Origin: Trichoplusia ni
Taxonomy: Eukaryota; Arthropoda; Insecta; Lepidoptera; Noctuidae
Assembly (NCBI RefSeq): GCF_003590095.1
Contig: NC_039493.1
Location: 3,534,001 to 3,598,000 of the forward strand
Reading direction: 5' to 3'
DNA: 64,000 nt
Position 1 is the first letter of the stretch. Each line of letters starts with the position of its first letter. The position numbers and the translations under genes are program-made. The notes below the pieces were generated by a model, which was given only the letters and a program-made list of their open reading frames with translations, searched no databases and was not told the DNA's origin. Below are positions 37,299 to 47,990 of this stretch, in pieces.

Positions 37299-38065
37299 CC
37301 AGACAGTCAAATATGCCTGTTATCATCCAAACCTACTCGTTTCCTTACTCATTCATTTGGTAATTGACTTGAAATGATTCGTCACACGCTGTTTAGTGAA
37401 CAATAGTGTCATAAAGTACCAAAACGATCTAAACGTACCGGATGACGTTATTAAAGCAATACTTTAAAGTACGCTATTGTTAGCCTCTCCTAATGTTCTG
37501 CTTACTTTGTTAAAAGGATGGAAGTAAATGGGGAAATAGTCGAAACTTCACAATTATAGTTTTACTTGACTGCATTGGAAAGAAAGGTAAAGTTTATTTT
37601 TGTAGAAACGAATCAATTAATTCTAACTTTAAAAAAATTGTCCATCATTCCGATTTCTAAAAATCATTTTTTGTTTCATGTAAATAAACTAACACTTTTT
37701 AACTAACACTTACTTTTATTATTGATCAAAAATCTACAAAATGCATAAAAAATAACTATTCATTTTGTTCCAAACCCCCAAAGGTAAGACGTAAGTACCA
37801 TAAATCCTGTCTCACCGATGTCTCGTTAGTGTTATTAGTTGCAATGGTACCAATAGTGCCGCGCTACCAATAGTGGCACTTAGCACTAATATACGTCTGT
37901 TAAGTGAGAGCTCTCAATACCTATCCGTTGTTAATATTTGCCAATGAATGCATCGTTTGAGTAATTATATTGTAAGCGCCAGTTCAGATGGACAAAAAGC
38001 TTGTTTAAATTAAAGATTATTTACTTAGTAGAACATTTAACTTTTTTATACTCTCTACAATTAAC

Positions 38066-38200
38066 TGTCTTCACAGATAGCCGAGTGGTAGAGCTCTCCA
38101 AGCTAAACTCACTGTAAACGGCGTTTCGCGAGTTAAAACCCAAAGCTGGGGCAAACATTTGTGTGATTCACGAATCGAAACGAAACATTGAAAACTCCAG
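38066..38200 (+). mobile_element. Degraded tRNA-derived SINE
   Basis: CAGATAGCCGAGTGGTAGAG resembles a polymerase III A box, and AACATTTGTGTGATTCACGAA downstream is the typical SINE body. The B-box region (GCGAGTTAAAACCCAAAGC) is decayed. Confidence 0.55.
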
Positions 38201-38940
38201 TTTCACAAGTCAAAATCAAAATTCATTGTTAGATACTAAAAACAAATTCAAATGATCTAAATCTCAATTTGAATAGTTTCATTATAAACCGTCTGATGCC
38301 GCATTATCGAATCAATTAATTAATTCTCACACACCTCCAATTAAAGCGATCCGATATAATTAATACATTCATTGGAACGAGTTGATATTCGCGATTCGCT
38401 TTAACGGAACCATTTATGAACCGTTGATTCAAATGCTTCTGCTCCTGCTATGAAATGATTTTTGCGCTATTAGAAAAGTTTGAAAAGACAACACCCTGTG
38501 GAATTTTGAGATATTTCATTTGATTAAATAGTCGATGTTTCATAATATAAACAAATAAAAATAATTAATTGATTAAAAGACTTGTAAAAACAAAAATACA
38601 CATTCATAAAATGAGAGTTCTGTATGTTTGTGTCTCTTTTATATTTTGACTATGTAACTAAACGACTGATTAGGATAAAATTATATAATTTTCATCTGTT
38701 AATTTACCTAGTTTCAAATAGAACCTTGTAAATCCCTTAGTATTTAAGAGACTCCAACCGCTGCTCATACTCTGAGGGGCCTTTTAGTACACGCAAATAT
38801 TATTATTTATACAGCTAATTAAATCAACATAAAGTCTTAATTTCTTTGAACATAATTTCCTCTTTGTATGAGATGACTCACATTGCATCTTTTCAAAGCA
38901 TCAGAGCACTTACCATCAACTCCCGAACTAAAATGTTTTC

Positions 38941-39033
38941 AGTTGTGTGAGGGAGAGAGCGAGCTACCCGTATATAGTGGTGTCTCTTTTCCACAGCTGC
39001 AACAGAGTTGTTTGAAAAGGAGGTGGTAGGTCC
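38941..39033 (+). repeat. Hairpin-core repeat, copy A
   Basis: The copy runs from GTTGTGTGAGGGAGAGAGC to GGTGGTAGGTCC. It shares CTCTTTTCCACAGCTGCAACA-type sequence with the other copies. Its hairpin is the most degraded of the set. Confidence 0.5.
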
Positions 39034-39754
39034 GCAGTACTGGCCGCTATTTATTTAGTTCGCTGTAAGTGCCACTCAGAACACTGTCTTAATTAACCAG
39101 AACTGAGAGATGGTGCAATGGTTCGGGTGAGGGCTTAGTGTGAAGCGAGAGCGGGTTTCGCAAACACTTGAGAAAAGAACGTCTGAATTGTTGAAAGTGT
39201 TTGTTCCGCCTATTACAAATTCAAAAACCTGTAAAAGTTTATATGTGTTGTCTTCTAAACATTCAAAACTACCAGGTACAGATGGATAAAAATAGACGTA
39301 TAAATTGGGCAATCTGTTTTGACAAACTTAAAAAACGAGGTCAACATTTTATGTATTAAATCGCTCACTATGGTGGGTGTGTTTGCATATGGTATTCAAG
39401 AATCTATCTAGTTTACTATTCATAACTTACCTACTAAAACTGTGATACAACAAACCATTATTTTCTTTCATTTTTTCTTTTTCTTCCATACTTTTAAATC
39501 GTGTCCGCCTGTCACTATGTCCGCACCCTGTTCAGGTTTACATTTCGCCCGCTGCTCATAAATTCGTAATTAAATAGTGAACTACCGGCTTTCCTCATTA
39601 TCTCGGAATATATTTAATTTTTCCCCCGACCCGCTGTGGGTCTCGTTTCAGACTATAAAGTACATTTTAAGTGAGAAACTTGATGGATTTTCTGTTCATA
39701 CTCTTATTGAATAAAACTACCTTTTGAAATCTTTGTTTAGGAAGTTTATGAATG

Positions 39755-40010
39755 TATCTAATCATTGGCCTAGCCTTTTCCCAACTATGTTGATGTCGGC
39801 TACCAGTCTAACCGTTTTCAGCTAAGTACCAGTGTTTTACAAGGAGCGACTGCCTATCTGACCTCCTCAACCCAGTTACCTGTTCAACACGATACCCCTT
39901 GGTTAGACTGGTTGTCAGACTTTTTCAAGCTTCTGACTACCTGTAACGACTGTCAAAGATGTAGGAATAACAGCCGGGACCCACAATTTAACGTGCCTTC
40001 CGAAACACGT
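39755..40010 (+). repeat. Lepidopteran LINE/SINE-type repeat fragment, copy 2
   Basis: This is a longer copy of the repeat at 7371-7500. It extends further upstream through GTCGGCTACCAGTCTAACCG and ACAAGGAGCGACTGCC, then shares the block from CCCCTTGGTTAGACTGG to CGAAACACG. Confidence 0.75.
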
Positions 40011-40164
40011 ATGTTTCTAATACAAAGTAAAACTAATGAGGCTTCTTTTAAACAGAGGAATGTTGTCAAATCTAAGTTATACATACATACATACAAACAA
40101 TACAAAAAATCGTTTAAAAATACTGAGAGATTAGGGTGCTCTCAGTCTAACCTCCTACAAAGTA

Positions 40165-40320
40165 CAAACCTCAGAAGTGATTGAGACAGATTCGATTCCC
40201 ATCCAGGACAATTAATGTTTGTGTTGAGCACGGTCATTTTTGTTCGGAGCCTGGGTTTAATTTGTCTATAATTTGTATTTGTTAAGAAATATTTTTGTAT
40301 GTTTATAACTTGTCGGATCT
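40165..40320 (+). mobile_element. SINE fragment
   Basis: A B-box-like AGATTCGATTCCCATCCAGG is followed by GGACAATTAATGTTTGTG and GGAGCCTGGGTTTAATTTG. I recognise this order as a common lepidopteran SINE body. The A box is not visible. Confidence 0.6.
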
Positions 40321-40985
40321 CACTCAGTCATAATAACACTACCACAAGCTTAACGTAGATTGAGGCTATACGGCGTGTTGTTAAGTTGTAAAATATTTTT
40401 CATTGTTAAGATGGAGGTTAAGTTCCTGTTTGCTAAAATAATAGAATAATTGTGGTTTCTTAGGTTTACGCGAAAGTTAGTCATTGAAATGCGGCGGTAT
40501 TTGACGTCAGCTATGTGTTCTTTTACGTTCTTAACGTCGGGAACTAAAATCTAACATTAAACCGCGATAAAATTCCGTAAAAGTAGTTTCATTTCAATAT
40601 AATAATACTGCCAAAATTTAAGGCTTTTCATGGAATTAAACTGAAATACCTTATAATAGTTATGATACACATATATTATGATCAATGCACAACAATAACA
40701 ACCGATCTACATAAGCGTGCCAATGGATATTGGTCACGTGTGGACATTGAGCATGCCCCACGTTACTGATTCAATACGAACCCTTAGTTTATATTAATTA
40801 TTTATAAACACGTAATGGTGACACGACACCTGTATAATGTAAACAAAAATATAATATCTAGTAGAAGATGGTATATCAATTTAAAATAACGACTTTGTAG
40901 TTTCGTCTTGTAGAGAAAAAATATTAAGAGTTCAGAAATCATGCACTAAGTCTGAATTTGTACCGAATTTATACACATAAAATCA

Positions 40986-41160
40986 GGGAAGTGCGAGTGA
41001 GACCCGCGAATCTGAAGGTTCCGTACGAATCCTAAATACAAAACAAATGACTAGCTATGACGGTTCATGAGAAACAGTCTGGTGTCATGCGGACGGACAG
41101 ATACTGTCCTACCTTAGTAATTGGCTTATAAAATAAGGGTAAAGGGAAACCCTTCTCTTT
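40986..41160 (+). repeat. GGTTCATGAGATACAG-family repeat copy
   Basis: The head (GTGCGAGTGAGACCCGCG then AAGGTTCCGTACG) and tail (ACGGTTCATGAGAAACAGTC then GCGGACGGACAG) lie in the expected order and spacing. Confidence 0.6.
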
Positions 41161-41540
41161 TAAAGTCGAAAAATATAACCTTTTTCCATTAAGATTCCAT
41201 TCATTGGTTATTTATTATACCTGTTATAATAAATACCATTACAAACAAACATAAAGTAAATATTAATAAAGTTTCTACGGTTAATATTCCATTACTGACT
41301 TAAGTAAAATGAATGTTTATAAAACTGTATTCTGAGTAAATAGATATTTTTTATGCTCCAATAACTCCACATTGTATAATCTTTAGATGCTAAGCTTTTA
41401 CTGAAAACAAATGCAGAGATAATTTTATAATAATATTTTTTTTGGACCAACATTTTGTACAAAACACTTACAAACAATTATTATGCTACAAAAGGAAAAC
41501 TCATGATAGAAACAATAGTCGGTAGCATTTATATTGTACT

Positions 41541-41773
41541 AGGTATTGCCCGCGACTCCGTCTGCACGGACTTCAGTTTACAGCGTTCGATGGCCACCAT
41601 GTATTTCCATGGAAATACATCCCCTTAGTGATCTTATAGCTTTTATATTGACACCTTTTCAATTTTCCCTCGGAAACTATCTCAAAAATCGGGATAAAAA
41701 AATCCATTCAGCCGTTTTTACGTGATTGAGTAACAAACATCCACACTTTCACATTTATAATATTAGTAGGGAT
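41541..41773 (+). mobile_element. LINE tail fragment
   Basis: This copy starts ATTGCCCGCGACTCCGTC and ends TTATAATATTAGTAGGGAT. It shares the CGGGATAAAA core and the AGTAACAAACATCCA-type end with 61371-61564, so both are 3' tails of one LINE family. It has no coding frame. Confidence 0.7.
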
Positions 41774-41859
41774 TCTGATACCCAACATGTCTAAGGGAAG
41801 ATTTAACTTATGTTACGGGCATCAGAACCCAAGTGCTAATTATAGACAGCAAAAGTTTC

Positions 41860-42092
41860 ACCAATTCTGCTATTTACAATAACCGATGAATTACTAAAAA
41901 TTGGCTTGAATTGGCACTATTCGTAATATCCTAAGTACTTTTCCAACACAGTAATAGGAACTTCAGTACCGCCCGGAACACGCTCGGTCAATACAGTGAA
42001 AATTTCCAAAATGCTTAAGAGAATAGGAATAGTTTCAAATTTAAACCAATTGCCATTAATTCATCGGCCGTTGTAAATAGCAGGATCGGTTC
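41860..42092. mobile_element. MITE family X, copy 2
   Basis: ACCAATTCTGCTATTTACAA at the left and TTGTAAATAGCAGGATCGGT at the right are inverted, and the core GCTTAAGAGAATAGGAAT is shared with 37051-37298. It is more diverged than copy 1. Confidence 0.7.
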
Positions 42093-42439
42093 CCAGAAGG
42101 GCGCGCTGACTCTTTATATGATCCAAAAAGGCCAGAAATGTACCGTATATCTAAATCTGTTAGTTGCCTAGTATTATGCAGAGTTTGACCAGTTCAATCC
42201 ATTTCCTAGTATTATATAAAACATAATAATTATGATCATGATTGATGATGGATCAGTTGGCTGTCAATTAGGTTTAATGGATGGGGAGAAATGCAGTGTT
42301 ATACAATTAAACAACATTATTTTAACATAACATTATACATTAGACGTTACTATAATAATGCTATTTATCAATATTATGATGTCTTACGCAGTTGCCGCTA
42401 TGCGTATATTAATCTTTGATTTTTCTTTACAAGAGACGC

Positions 42440-42540
42440 CTGGTGAATTTATTTGAACGATTGTGTGATCCACGAATGCTTGTCCCGAATCTGGGTGTCT
42501 GTATTTCATGTGAATTGTTTATTTCAGAAACCTCCGTGAC
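42440..42540 (+). mobile_element. SINE 3' fragment
   Basis: TGTGTGATCCACGAATGCTT followed by GTCCCGAATCTGGGTGTCTG is a typical lepidopteran SINE body. The tRNA-like head is missing. Confidence 0.65.
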
Positions 42541-43194
42541 ACAAGAATCAAATTATATAGGTAGAAAATGCGGGAGTTGTTTAAAAAAAATATAAAAAAT
42601 TATGTCAACTCTTGAGGATTTGACTTGTTTATTTTTACCGTGTTATTAAACACTGTAAATACCGCGCAAAAAATTACGTTATAAGTTGTAAATATTCAAT
42701 TTTTTTCATTTAATATTTTTATATCGGTTACTTTGTAAGTTTTATAATGTCTGTATGTAATTGCATGTGTCAAATAAAAATTTTCCCTTTCTACACAGTT
42801 ATGTAACCAGCACTAACTGCAGGTCTAATTCTCCTATAATCACCAGACAGTGCAGTGATAAGCTATCAATATGACCACAACACACTCTTATTGACACAGA
42901 CACTGCACACAAGTAATCTATTTCTTATCACTTTTGAAGTTGAATCAAGTGCTTAGAATTTAACGTCAAGTTGTAAGGATTTGTGTTCAAGTTAAACCAG
43001 AATAAATATCTATAAATATGTCCAATTCTAAAACATCAAAATGGAATCGTTGACTGACACCTTCTATTTTATTGAAATCAGGTATATTAATTAATATTTG
43101 ATTCATTTTTACAAAAATGGTAAAAAAATGTAGTGAAAAAGTGACAACTAAATAAATGCTACAATTTCATTCATACTTATAATTGTTAAATTAA

Positions 43195-43335
43195 CTGTGT
43201 CTGTTAGTTTGTCTATCGATATCAATTAAACCAATCATTCTAGCTTGAACTTCCAAAAGGGACAAGAAGGAATAAGCGACTTTTTGCCTTAATAGCCGTA
43301 AAACAAAGCCACGGGCAAAAGCTAGTTATTCTTCA
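43195..43335 (+). mobile_element. Decayed LINE or Helitron-type fragment
   Basis: The piece begins TGTGTCTGTTAGTTTGTC and ends CACGGGCAAAAGCTAGTTA, a start and end combination common among lepidopteran repeats. It is too decayed to classify. Confidence 0.35.
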
Positions 43336-43477
43336 GAAAATATAATAATATAATAAAATACATTGAACTTCTTAAAGCTGCCCAATTACGGAATCTTATC
43401 CCAAAGCGGGCATAACAAGAAACAAATGACTCTCTACTCGCTGAGGGCCTCAACCACCACTTAATATAATACTATCG

Positions 43478-43566
43478 CAGTTGTAAGAAAGAGACGCGAC
43501 TTTAGGCTGTATGTTGCTCTCTCGCTTCCACAACCACTACTACGAGAGGGGTAGACCACTCGCCCT
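43478..43566 (+). repeat. Hairpin-core repeat, copy B, interrupted by the LINE
   Basis: GCAGTTGTAAGAAAGAGACG through CTTCCACAACCACTACTACG matches the family order seen in the other copies. The LINE inserted at its right end; the original sequence resumes at 45075. Confidence 0.5.
43554..43566. repeat. Target-site duplication, left copy
   Basis: GACCACTCGCCCT is repeated exactly at 45075-45087 and flanks the LINE. The last T is ambiguous because it joins the poly-T run. Confidence 0.85.
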
Positions 43567-45074
43567 TTTTTTTTTTTTTTTTTTTTTTCCGGGGAAATCC
43601 TCATGGACTTTCTCCGCCCTGGGGAAGGCGGAGAGGTGTGCCGGACTCCTACCGGCTAAAACCACCGGAGTGCTTCACCCTTCCCTTGTAACTGAGACCA
43701 CGGGGACGCAATGCAAACTACCGCGATCCCAGGCAGGGACACTCCTTGCAGGAGCTGCCACTTTAAATAAAAAAGTTGATTTTACTTCCACCAATTAGGA
43801 AGCACGCGGAAGCACCGCGCGCGCCGCCTTTAGCTTTAATTTAGGGCGATAGACTTCCCCGCGTCTACCGCCGAAAGCTATTTATGGTGGCTGAAAGAGA
43901 GCATTATCAGCCCTCCTCTTAGCCCTTGTGCGTCGGGCACGAATCGGGAGAGTGGTCGACAGCTCCCGCTCCCTTTCCGCACTTTCTTTGAGTGCCATGA
44001 CCTCGTCACTGAATTCGGCGACAGCTCTCCAAGATTCCTCACTTCCAACCATTGAGGCTACTACAGAAGGAAGCGAGAGATCCCCGCCCACTACCGCAAC
44101 GACTGTCTGTCGTTGTATTGCCCATGCTGGACAAACCTCCAGGGTATGCTGCGCATTATCCTCGCTGTCGTTGCAGTGGTGGCAACAAGGTGTGGCTTCC
44201 CTTCGGGCGATCCGGAACAAGTAATTGCCGAAGCAACCGTGTCCCGACAATATCTGCGTCATGCGAAAGGTTAGTTCGCCATGACGCCTGCTCACCCATT
44301 CCTGAAGGACCGGACGGACAGCACCTACAGTCCTTGATCCTGCTCCTGGACTTGTTAGCCGTTCGGCCCATACTTCCAAGAAAGCATTACGGAGCTCCTT
44401 TAACATGGCCCCTACTACTCGAGGCGGAGGCCTTTCATCGCGCTCGAGAAGATCTTTTCGCCATTCATAGGCGGCCGCGAGAGTTTTGGCGTCTAGGTCC
44501 CAGGGAAGCGATCCTGCCAAGATACACGCGGCTACACAAGATATAGTACGATAGCCGCGTATGACCCGAACTGCCATAGATCTCTGGGGCCGGCTCAGAT
44601 GACCCAGACCACGCCGCGTTAAGTGGTCCGCCCACACTGGTGCTCCGTATAACGCCATGGAGCGTATTACTCCCGTAAAGAGTCGGCGACAGCTGGCACC
44701 CGGCCCTCCCAAATTAGGCAACAGCCGACTGAGCGCAACCGCTGCTTTGAGCAACCTAGGCCCAAGTTGCTCAAAGTGAGGGTCAAATGTCCATTTGCTA
44801 TCCAGTACTAGCCCGAGATAGCGCATAGTAGACCTGACTTCTATCCGTACCCCACCAATCACAATATGAGATCCTGCTGGCGGTGCTTTTCGAGGCCCAT
44901 GAAAAGCCAGAGCCTCGGATTTTTCCAGTGCTACCTCTAGGCCCAGCATTTTAATACGCCCAACAACCTGTGCCACGCTTGCTGTAGCTAAATGAGCAGC
45001 CTCGCGAAACGAACCCCCCCGAGCTAGCACAAGTGTGTCGTCAGCGTAACACACTATACTGACGCCCGGGAGAG
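43567..45074 (-). mobile_element. 5'-truncated R1-like non-LTR retrotransposon
   Basis: The element lies antisense to dystrophin. Its 3' end is a poly-A tract seen as T from 43566 to 43588, and a GC-rich 3' untranslated region follows (43589-43881). Its 5' end is cut off at 45074 just before the catalytic motif of the reverse transcriptase. Thirteen-base target duplications flank it. GC content is far above the intron. The open frame, exact duplication and long poly-A suggest a recent, dead-on-arrival insertion. Confidence 0.88.
43882..45074 (-). CDS. LINE ORF2 C-terminal fragment (reverse transcriptase)
   Basis: The frame is open from the truncation to a TAA at 43882-43884, about 397 codons. 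It starts LPGVSIVCYADDTLVLA, which contains YADD, the catalytic motif of the reverse-transcriptase palm domain. Next comes the region with MRYLGLVLD and SMALYGAPVW, typical of R1-clade elements. Near the C-terminus CCHHCNDSEDNAQHTLEVC is the cysteine-histidine motif often found there. The N-terminal endonuclease and the rest of the reverse transcriptase are missing, so it cannot move itself. The ATG at 45054 lies inside the domain and is not a true start. Confidence 0.85.
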
Positions 45075-45087
45075 GACCACTCGCCCT
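45075..45087. repeat. Target-site duplication, right copy
   Basis: GACCACTCGCCCT, identical to 43554-43566, marks the 5' junction of the LINE. Confidence 0.85.
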
Positions 45088-45898
45088 GTCTCAATGTGAT
45101 ACCATTTAATTTAATTTGAGTATTTTCTTCAACTGAACTATTCGCAGTTGAATTATTTCCAACTTCACTTGAATATGAACTTGAATGTCTTGGTATAGTT
45201 TTTAGTGTCGTAAGTGAAATTCTTGCTTTATTGTCCAGTCCGACGAATTGATTTTGATTGCTTACTGTGACTGTATGCAATGGAAAACTACATGTTTCTA
45301 ATGTGATGGAAGGGATTAAGCAGTTTTTTATTTATTAAATTATTCACGCTAGCGACAAAGATTTATTTTTTATAGAAATATAATAAATCTAAAATATTTC
45401 CTGTATGATTTGTCATATTTTTTTGTGTTGTAGATATTATTTTTCTAAAATTATTTTTGATGCAAATTACGCTAAATTAGGTTTAAGAGATGGAGCAAAA
45501 ATACTGATTAAAAACCTGACCGTTTATTGTATAGCTGAAGGAGATCAAGTTTCTAGAACTCTTAATTTCTTTGAGTATCCCCAAATATTTAACTACTTAA
45601 GCTTCCTAAATGTCTGTTTTGTCTCTACTTTACCCCTTAAATAGATAAAGACAGCATGATATTTAAAATGTTCCCATTTCATAATAGCTTTTTATTATGT
45701 AACTGGCTTTCAGAGATCTCTATATGAATGAGAATGTTCACTATATTAATATTGCGTAATATCTATCGGTCGGCGACCTGAGGTGTGGACAGGATGTTGC
45801 TAAATAGCTCACAATGCCTCCCGCGGGCAATGGGTTCGGTTCCGGGTTACAGATGAAAGTTTTAATCAGGAGTACTGTGGAGTCTTACTATAATACTA

Positions 45899-45995
45899 TG
45901 CAAGTTAGAGAGGGATGCCACTCTACACCTTGTATGATGCCGTCTCGTTCCCACAACTGTATTTATATTACATTAAGATGTGTTAGTAGGACCCC
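45899..45995 (+). repeat. Hairpin-core repeat, copy C
   Basis: GTTAGAGAGGGATGCCACTC through GATGCCGTCTCGTTCCCAC to GTTAGTAGGACCCC follows the family order. The arms GGGATGCCACT and the downstream GATGCCGTCTC only partly pair. Confidence 0.45.
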
Positions 45996-46439
45996 TTGGA
46001 CTATTTACAAAGACCCGCCCATTGTTCGTCTGTAAAACCTTAATGTTTAATAATTATTACAAATAATTATGAAACTGGGAAGTAAACTTAAAAGTGAATG
46101 TTTTGCCTGTTGTTAATTGTTGTTACTTAATAAAAAAGAAACATATTTGTTTGAATAAATAGTTATGTAAAAGCTCTTAAAAATAATCTGTATTTAAGCT
46201 GATTTGAGAATATTTTTTTGTTCTTTGTTATTTAAACTGAGTATTGCACAGCAGTAGTTGATCATAATATTCACAATCGACGACTTAACTTAAAAAAATC
46301 ATTAAGTCAAAAAAACATCCTTTTGCACAAACAGCTTTCTCGCAACAAAATGAATTGCGAGCATCATTATTCCCCGATTCCCGCCAATCACGGCGGGCAG
46401 CTTTACAGGACCTAGCATAATAATAAATATGTAAATGTA

Positions 46440-46620
46440 CCGCTGAGCTGCGCACACGCACTGCGAGCTCAGTGTAATGGCGCCGCCCTGCACGGCGAAC
46501 GCGCGCGCAGCGCCGTAACCGCTAAAACAAAAAAACTATATTATTTTGTGCAATATTCTCGTGCAGTGTTTTTTGTTGACTTATTTTTGTGAAGTGATAT
46601 TAATATTTTGTTTTTTTTTT
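46440..46620 (+). promoter_or_regulatory. Candidate internal promoter and 5' leader
   Basis: A GC- and CpG-rich island (46441-46522) holds an arthropod initiator-like TCAGTG at 46469-46474, followed by GGCGCCGCCC and a GCGCGCGCAGCGCC run. The AT-rich sequence after it, with CGTGCAGTGTTTT and GTGAAGTG, resembles insect 5' leaders. No coding exon follows directly; the nearest on the same strand is 55533-55661. The call is an inference from composition and motifs. Confidence 0.3.
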
Positions 46621-47832
46621 TTAAGTGTCGTGTTTGTATTCGTGTGTCATGTTATACTAGACTATGTGTGTTCGACGGACTCGCTCGTTTTGGTTTTGAG
46701 TTTGTTTGAAAAATTCGTAAGAATCATTTAAGATTATCTCTTATAATCTTGTTATATAAGTGGATATATTAATTTGCAATTAAATAGTAATACATAAAAA
46801 AGCTCTTAAACTTTTAATGGGTAAAGTGGGCAATGGCTAACATTTATATGGGTAACGTATAGGCAAGCGAAATAAATTCATAAACCTGAATTAAACTTCT
46901 GCGAAGGCTTAAATATTTACTGTTAGTAGAAACGATCACTCAAACATGGAACATGAAACGAATTCCTCAAAATATATCAGAAATATTTCATAGAATTCAT
47001 AGTTCCAAAGAATCGAAAATTAATACGAAATATTCACCTGGTCTTTGTAGGCCAATAAATAAATATACTTTGCTGTAAAAATCGTCTCTCAACAAACAAA
47101 ATAATCTATAAACTTTAAATTAAAACGGGCAATGAAACATGAACCTCCTTTTATTTAAAGACGGTTAAATCTTTAACCAAGAAACTTCTCTAACTACTTG
47201 TTACTTAGCTTTTAGTAACAGAAGCTTAATATTAGCTGCGAGTAAACGATTCCTCGCCTACTCATTTTAATATTTGTTCGTGAAATGCAAATTCTTTTTA
47301 GACATGAAACAAGCTTACTAACCGTTCAAAAATCTCCATTTACCTCATTTATGAGATTATAACTATTAATAACATGATAATTTTTTATTCTTTTTGCCTG
47401 CGGTTTAAAAGACCTGGGTCCTTTTTGCAGGAATCTAACTAAACTTTGTCATATCCTGGAATAAGGCAACTTATTTTTTTTTTATAACTCGATCTGTCTA
47501 AGTTAGCAAATAGCACATAAAATTAACAGCTAGTTTAAACTGATTGCAGCTTATATGTTTATTACTTGAGTACTTAATTATATACTTAATGTAATGAATT
47601 AACATTTAATGTTCATCCACAAGACTCTTGATATGAACTTAAATAAATATTCGTTAAACACATCGCACATTAGATGATACAAAACAAAATATTTTCTAGA
47701 GCAAATAAACGGAATATTATTATAAATTTTCCACCATATTATTCTACTATCAAAAAATTCGGCCTCAATAAACATCTTTATAATCTCACAAAAATCTGAA
47801 TAACAAAACCTAGTCTAGATTTTGATATTCTC

Positions 47833-47990
47833 CATATCAGGTATATGATCGAGGTGCCACTAACGGGACTGGTTTCCTTGACCGGTTGCAGAGTGACGTC
47901 ACGCGGGCCGCACTAACACGTACAGCCTTATTTATGCAACCTTATGCAAGGAGAGCAAGAAACCATGTTGGATACCTCGATCCCGAGTTT
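47833..47990. promoter_or_regulatory. Island with full CRE palindrome
   Basis: GTGACGTCAC (47893-47902) is a complete cAMP-response-type palindrome in a block of higher complexity. GATCGAGGT near 47848 and ACCTCGATC near 47974 are inverted ends about 135 bp apart, so the block may instead be a decayed mobile element. Confidence 0.3.

Noticed and set aside
40079..40099. ATAC microsatellite as a possible CRISPR-like array
   Set aside because: It is a short tandem repeat without spacers; this is a eukaryotic genome.
43511..43798. Plus-strand 95-codon frame crossing the poly-T tract
   Set aside because: It crosses the insertion junction and the poly-A tail of the LINE and includes a run of phenylalanines from the T tract, so it is chance.
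43928..44546. Plus-strand frames of 98 and 164 codons over the LINE
   Set aside because: They are antisense shadows of the GC-rich reverse-transcriptase frame on the minus strand.
45041..45280. Minus-strand 79-codon frame joining the LINE 5' edge
   Set aside because: It runs across the target duplication into unrelated flanking sequence, so it is not a single natural protein.
45405..45644. Plus-strand 79-codon frame with GLRDGAKILIKNLTVYC
   Set aside because: Part of it looks protein-like, but codon use is AT-rich, there are no clear splice sites and I can name no family; too weak to list as a gene.
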